DNA from: an uncultured Lachnospiraceae bacterium
GTDB taxonomy: Bacteria; Bacillota; Clostridia; Lachnospirales; Lachnospiraceae
NCBI GenBank assembly: GCA_910586205.1
Contig: CAJUGD010000010.1
Location: 48,428 to 112,427, forward strand
Length of the DNA: 64,000 nucleotides
Direction: 5' to 3'
The notes under the pieces are model-generated. The model worked only from the letters and a program-made list of their open reading frames with translations, was not told the origin of the DNA and did not search any database. Numbering within the stretch: position 1 is the first letter of the stretch; the number at the start of each line of letters is the position of its first letter. The position numbers and the translations under genes are program-made. Positions 62,237 to 64,000 of the stretch are shown here, in pieces.

Positions 62237-62521
62237 TTATCGAAGCTCCCTTTCCTCTGCCACAATCTCTGCCTCTGTGTTCTGTTCCAAAAAGTTTACG
62301 ATCTCATCCATCACACTGTCTGCCTGGGCGCTGTGAGGAACAATGGATGCCACGCCAATCACGATTGACTGGTGAATATCCTGATCCGCCACCTCGGCAG
62401 CAGACACCTGAAATTTATTCCGTATCTTCGCTAATATGCTTTTTACTACCATCCGTTTTTCCTTCAGGGAATGTACCCAGGGCGCATATAATTTTACGGT
62501 TAAAACAGCCACTTTTACCAT
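62237..62521 (-). CDS. DUF503-family protein (YlxP-like)
   Basis: A 94-residue ferredoxin-like protein. The start VKVAVLTVKLYAPWVHSLKEKR and KIRNKFQVSAAEVADQD match DUF503/YlxP, a small protein often linked to ribosome-assembly genes and possibly RNA-binding. Length is normal. It starts 20 bp after the pyrophosphatase-like gene and is likely in the same transcript. Confidence 0.9.
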   Translation of the reverse strand: MVKVAVLTVKLYAPWVHSLKEKRMVVKSILAKIRNKFQVSAAEVADQDIHQSIVIGVASIVPHSAQADSVMDEIVNFLEQNTEAEIVAEERELR

Positions 62522-62541
62522 TTATTTTTCCTCACCTTCTT

Positions 62542-62892
62542 CTATATGTCTTGCTGTATCTTCATTCTGATCTCTGACTTAAAGTACCTTTCCTGAAACC
62601 AGATCTGCTCCATGATTTCATCTTCATCAAACGAAAGTCTATCCGGGGCAACCACCCATTTTTCCTCCACATCATTCAGCCGATGAACAACCGCGATAAC
62701 TCTGCCGGTAAATTCTTTAACCGCCTTATCTACCCCGATAATATAGGCATCCTGTTCTTCCCCGTCAGGAGCCATCACTCCCGCGATATACCCGTAGTTT
62801 ACCGGATAGCACATATCTTTATATTTGGGGTGATGGCTGCCTAAGGGCCTGTCAACCGTAACGGTTACAATCGCTCCGATAATCCGACACAT
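62542..62892 (-). CDS. Inorganic-pyrophosphatase-like small protein
   Basis: A 116-residue protein starting MCRIIGAIVTVTVDRPLG at an ATG with a clear AAGGAGG site 5 bp upstream. YPVNYGYIAGVMAPDGEEQDAYI resembles the core of family I pyrophosphatases (YPxNYGxIPxTxxxDGDPLDV), but the DPxD metal ligands are not exact, so activity is uncertain. The larger in-frame ORF of 315 codons (to 63489) is a read-through of an upstream remnant, so I separate them here. Confidence 0.75.
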   Translation of the reverse strand: MCRIIGAIVTVTVDRPLGSHHPKYKDMCYPVNYGYIAGVMAPDGEEQDAYIIGVDKAVKEFTGRVIAVVHRLNDVEEKWVVAPDRLSFDEDEIMEQIWFQERYFKSEIRMKIQQDI

Positions 62893-63489
62893 ATAAAACC
62901 TCCTTAATCCGTCAGCAGTTACATTATCTTTACAGATCTCCGCTATTATATTCCAATGTACCATATCAGGAAACGGATTACAATTATTTTTAATCGCCGG
63001 ATACAGAAATAATTCTCCCTTCCATCCCCCATCGCAAACCCGGAAATAATGCCCGGCGGCCAGATCGTCCCGGTTTGCCTGCAGCACACGGACGAAAAGG
63101 GTTCTTCCCTCAAGGAAGCGCTTCTCCTCCATGCAGCGGATCCCCTCCTCAAAGTCTTCCTTAGATGCTGTCCGCAGGCTTTCCTGTTCTGGCCCTAAGG
63201 GAGAAAAATATTCATAGACAGCCTCCTTATTTCCTAAGTGGGACTCTGTCTGAAGATACCCAAACAGGCAGATTCCCCTGCCTCCTGTGGTCTGTATGGC
63301 CATCTTAGCCGCCTCTCCGGTCATCAAAACCCCTGCCTGGTACTGGCAGGAGAGCTGGTTCAGCAAACCGGCGAACCGCAGGCTTCCATAGACCATGCCT
63401 GCGCCGAAGAAATACCAGCCTCCCAGCTTTTCAAAGGCTCTTTTGGCGGTTTTTAAGGCATCTTTCATGCCGCTTTCAAAAAGAACCAC
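62893..63489 (-). pseudogene. Remnant resembling the C-terminal part of a class III nucleotide cyclase with TPR-like tail
   Basis: Residues such as VYGSLRFAGLLNQLSCQY, VLMTGEAAKMA, VYEYFSPLG, KEDFEEGIRCMEEKRFLEGR and LAAGHYFRVCD line up with the end of bacterial adenylate/guanylate cyclase proteins. The catalytic N-terminal part is missing and the reading frame runs without a stop into the next gene. Interpreted as a truncated, inactive copy; family call is moderate. Confidence 0.5.
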
Positions 63490-64000
63490 AGCCCCGGCTG
63501 CGCCACACAGAGCCTTCCCAGTCTACATACCATACCTTGCCGTCCTATGTACGGGCAGACTGATACACCCCTTCCGGCACTTCCTCTATATGGTCTGCCT
63601 CCTCCCGTACATCAACCAGGGAACCTGTCTCAAAATCACAGATTCCTGTATACCATTTCATATCAGCGGAACCTGTGTATTCCGAAAAGGTGGCCTGGCA
63701 TTGTCCGTCCTCTGTAAACACTGTCTTTGATACAATTCGATTTTGCCTTGAACCTTTTGATTTTGGTATACTTTTTGATTTTGCCCCCAAGGGGGAGGGT
63801 TCAAATTGGAAACTATAAAAAATCCTGCGGCAATTCCATCAACCGCAGGGTTTTCACGCTTTTATTTCCATAAGTACGATTCTTGCAAAAGTTCTTGCAC
63901 AAAATAACGAAACATCAGTGTACAAGGGGCTACAAACGATATAAATGAATATTCTAACGCTTCGGAGCCACCGTTTTATCGCTTGAGAGCCATTTGATTT
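63490..64000. other. Right-edge region with small open frames, no firm gene
   Basis: An 81-codon minus frame at 63545-63790 (TTG start, contains KWYTGICDFETGSLVD) matches no family I recognise. Three CAAAATC units occur near 63740-63785, and CCCCCAAGGGGG forms a palindrome at about 63785. Beyond the terminator at 63817-63849, two short frames open from the window edge on the minus strand; the one ending at 63954 reads KWLSSDKTVAPKR. None can be named without sequence to the right. Confidence 0.4.
63817..63849 (-). terminator. Intrinsic terminator of a gene entering from the right
   Basis: On the minus strand, CCTGCGG and CCGCAGG arms with a 12-base loop are followed by ATTTTTT. It would end a minus-strand gene located beyond base 64000. 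Confidence 0.75.

Overview
The window looks like chromosomal DNA of an anaerobic, spore-forming Firmicute, most likely a Lachnospiraceae (Clostridium cluster XIVa) member. The basis is sporulation genes inside the cell-division cluster (spoIIGA, sigE, spoIIP, a SpoVD-like PBP, a Spo0E-like peptide), Gram-positive surface proteins with CnaB/SpaA modules and cell-wall-binding repeats, a TRAP transporter with a YesM/YesN-type two-component system, and strong AGGAGG ribosome sites. Genus cannot be fixed from the sequence alone. Almost every gene is on the minus strand; only ychF is convincingly on the plus strand. No rRNA, tRNA, CRISPR array or intact insertion sequence was seen.

Layout, left to right. 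(1) 1-666: 5' part of gpmI. (2) 788-24507: a surface-protein island read right to left. A promoter near 24.47 kb and a leader of about 470 nt precede a cell-wall-binding/DUF6273 protein, a GLUG-repeat protein with C-terminal wall-binding repeats, and a 4541-residue CnaB/SpaA adhesin. A TetM-like translation GTPase fused to a Rae1/YacP-type NYN ribonuclease domain follows, its ATG overlapping the adhesin stop codon. (3) 24508-31829: an MGMT-like protein and a TRAP system with two DctP binding proteins, DctQ and DctM, plus a histidine kinase and AraC-type response regulator, with terminators between the segments. (4) 31947-36947: apt, a family-10 glycosylhydrolase-like lipid- or wall-side protein, hemW and lepA. 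(5) 37183-53625: the dcw/sporulation block, transcribed mraZ-rsmH-ftsL-pbp-spoVD-mraY-murD-ftsW-murA-ftsQ-ftsZ, then spoIIGA-sigE-spoIIP. It has MraZ-type operator repeats at the front and a Spo0A-like long-spacer promoter before spoIIGA. (6) 53796-54828: lgt and a Spo0E-like gene. (7) 55322-56419: ychF. (8) 56486-58316: a PadR regulator and a divergent SEDS-like membrane protein with a HAAS/permease-prefix domain. (9) 58474-64000: accessory genes (AAA-ATPase-like/PD-(D/E)XK, GNAT, DUF2200, DUF1905, DUF503, a pyrophosphatase-like protein) mixed with decayed genes.

The most notable observations are: the TetM-NYN fusion coupled to a giant adhesin gene; the degenerate SEDS/HAAS protein under a PadR promoter embedded in a perfect 22-bp inverted repeat; the spoIIG promoter with a 21-bp spacer and 0A-like boxes; an ftsW that seems to need a CTG start codon; MraZ boxes at exact 10-bp spacing; a non-canonical LYKTG sorting signal; and two intergenic repeat elements lying in 5' leaders (lepA and mraY). 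All functional calls come from reading the sequence; none was confirmed by a database search.
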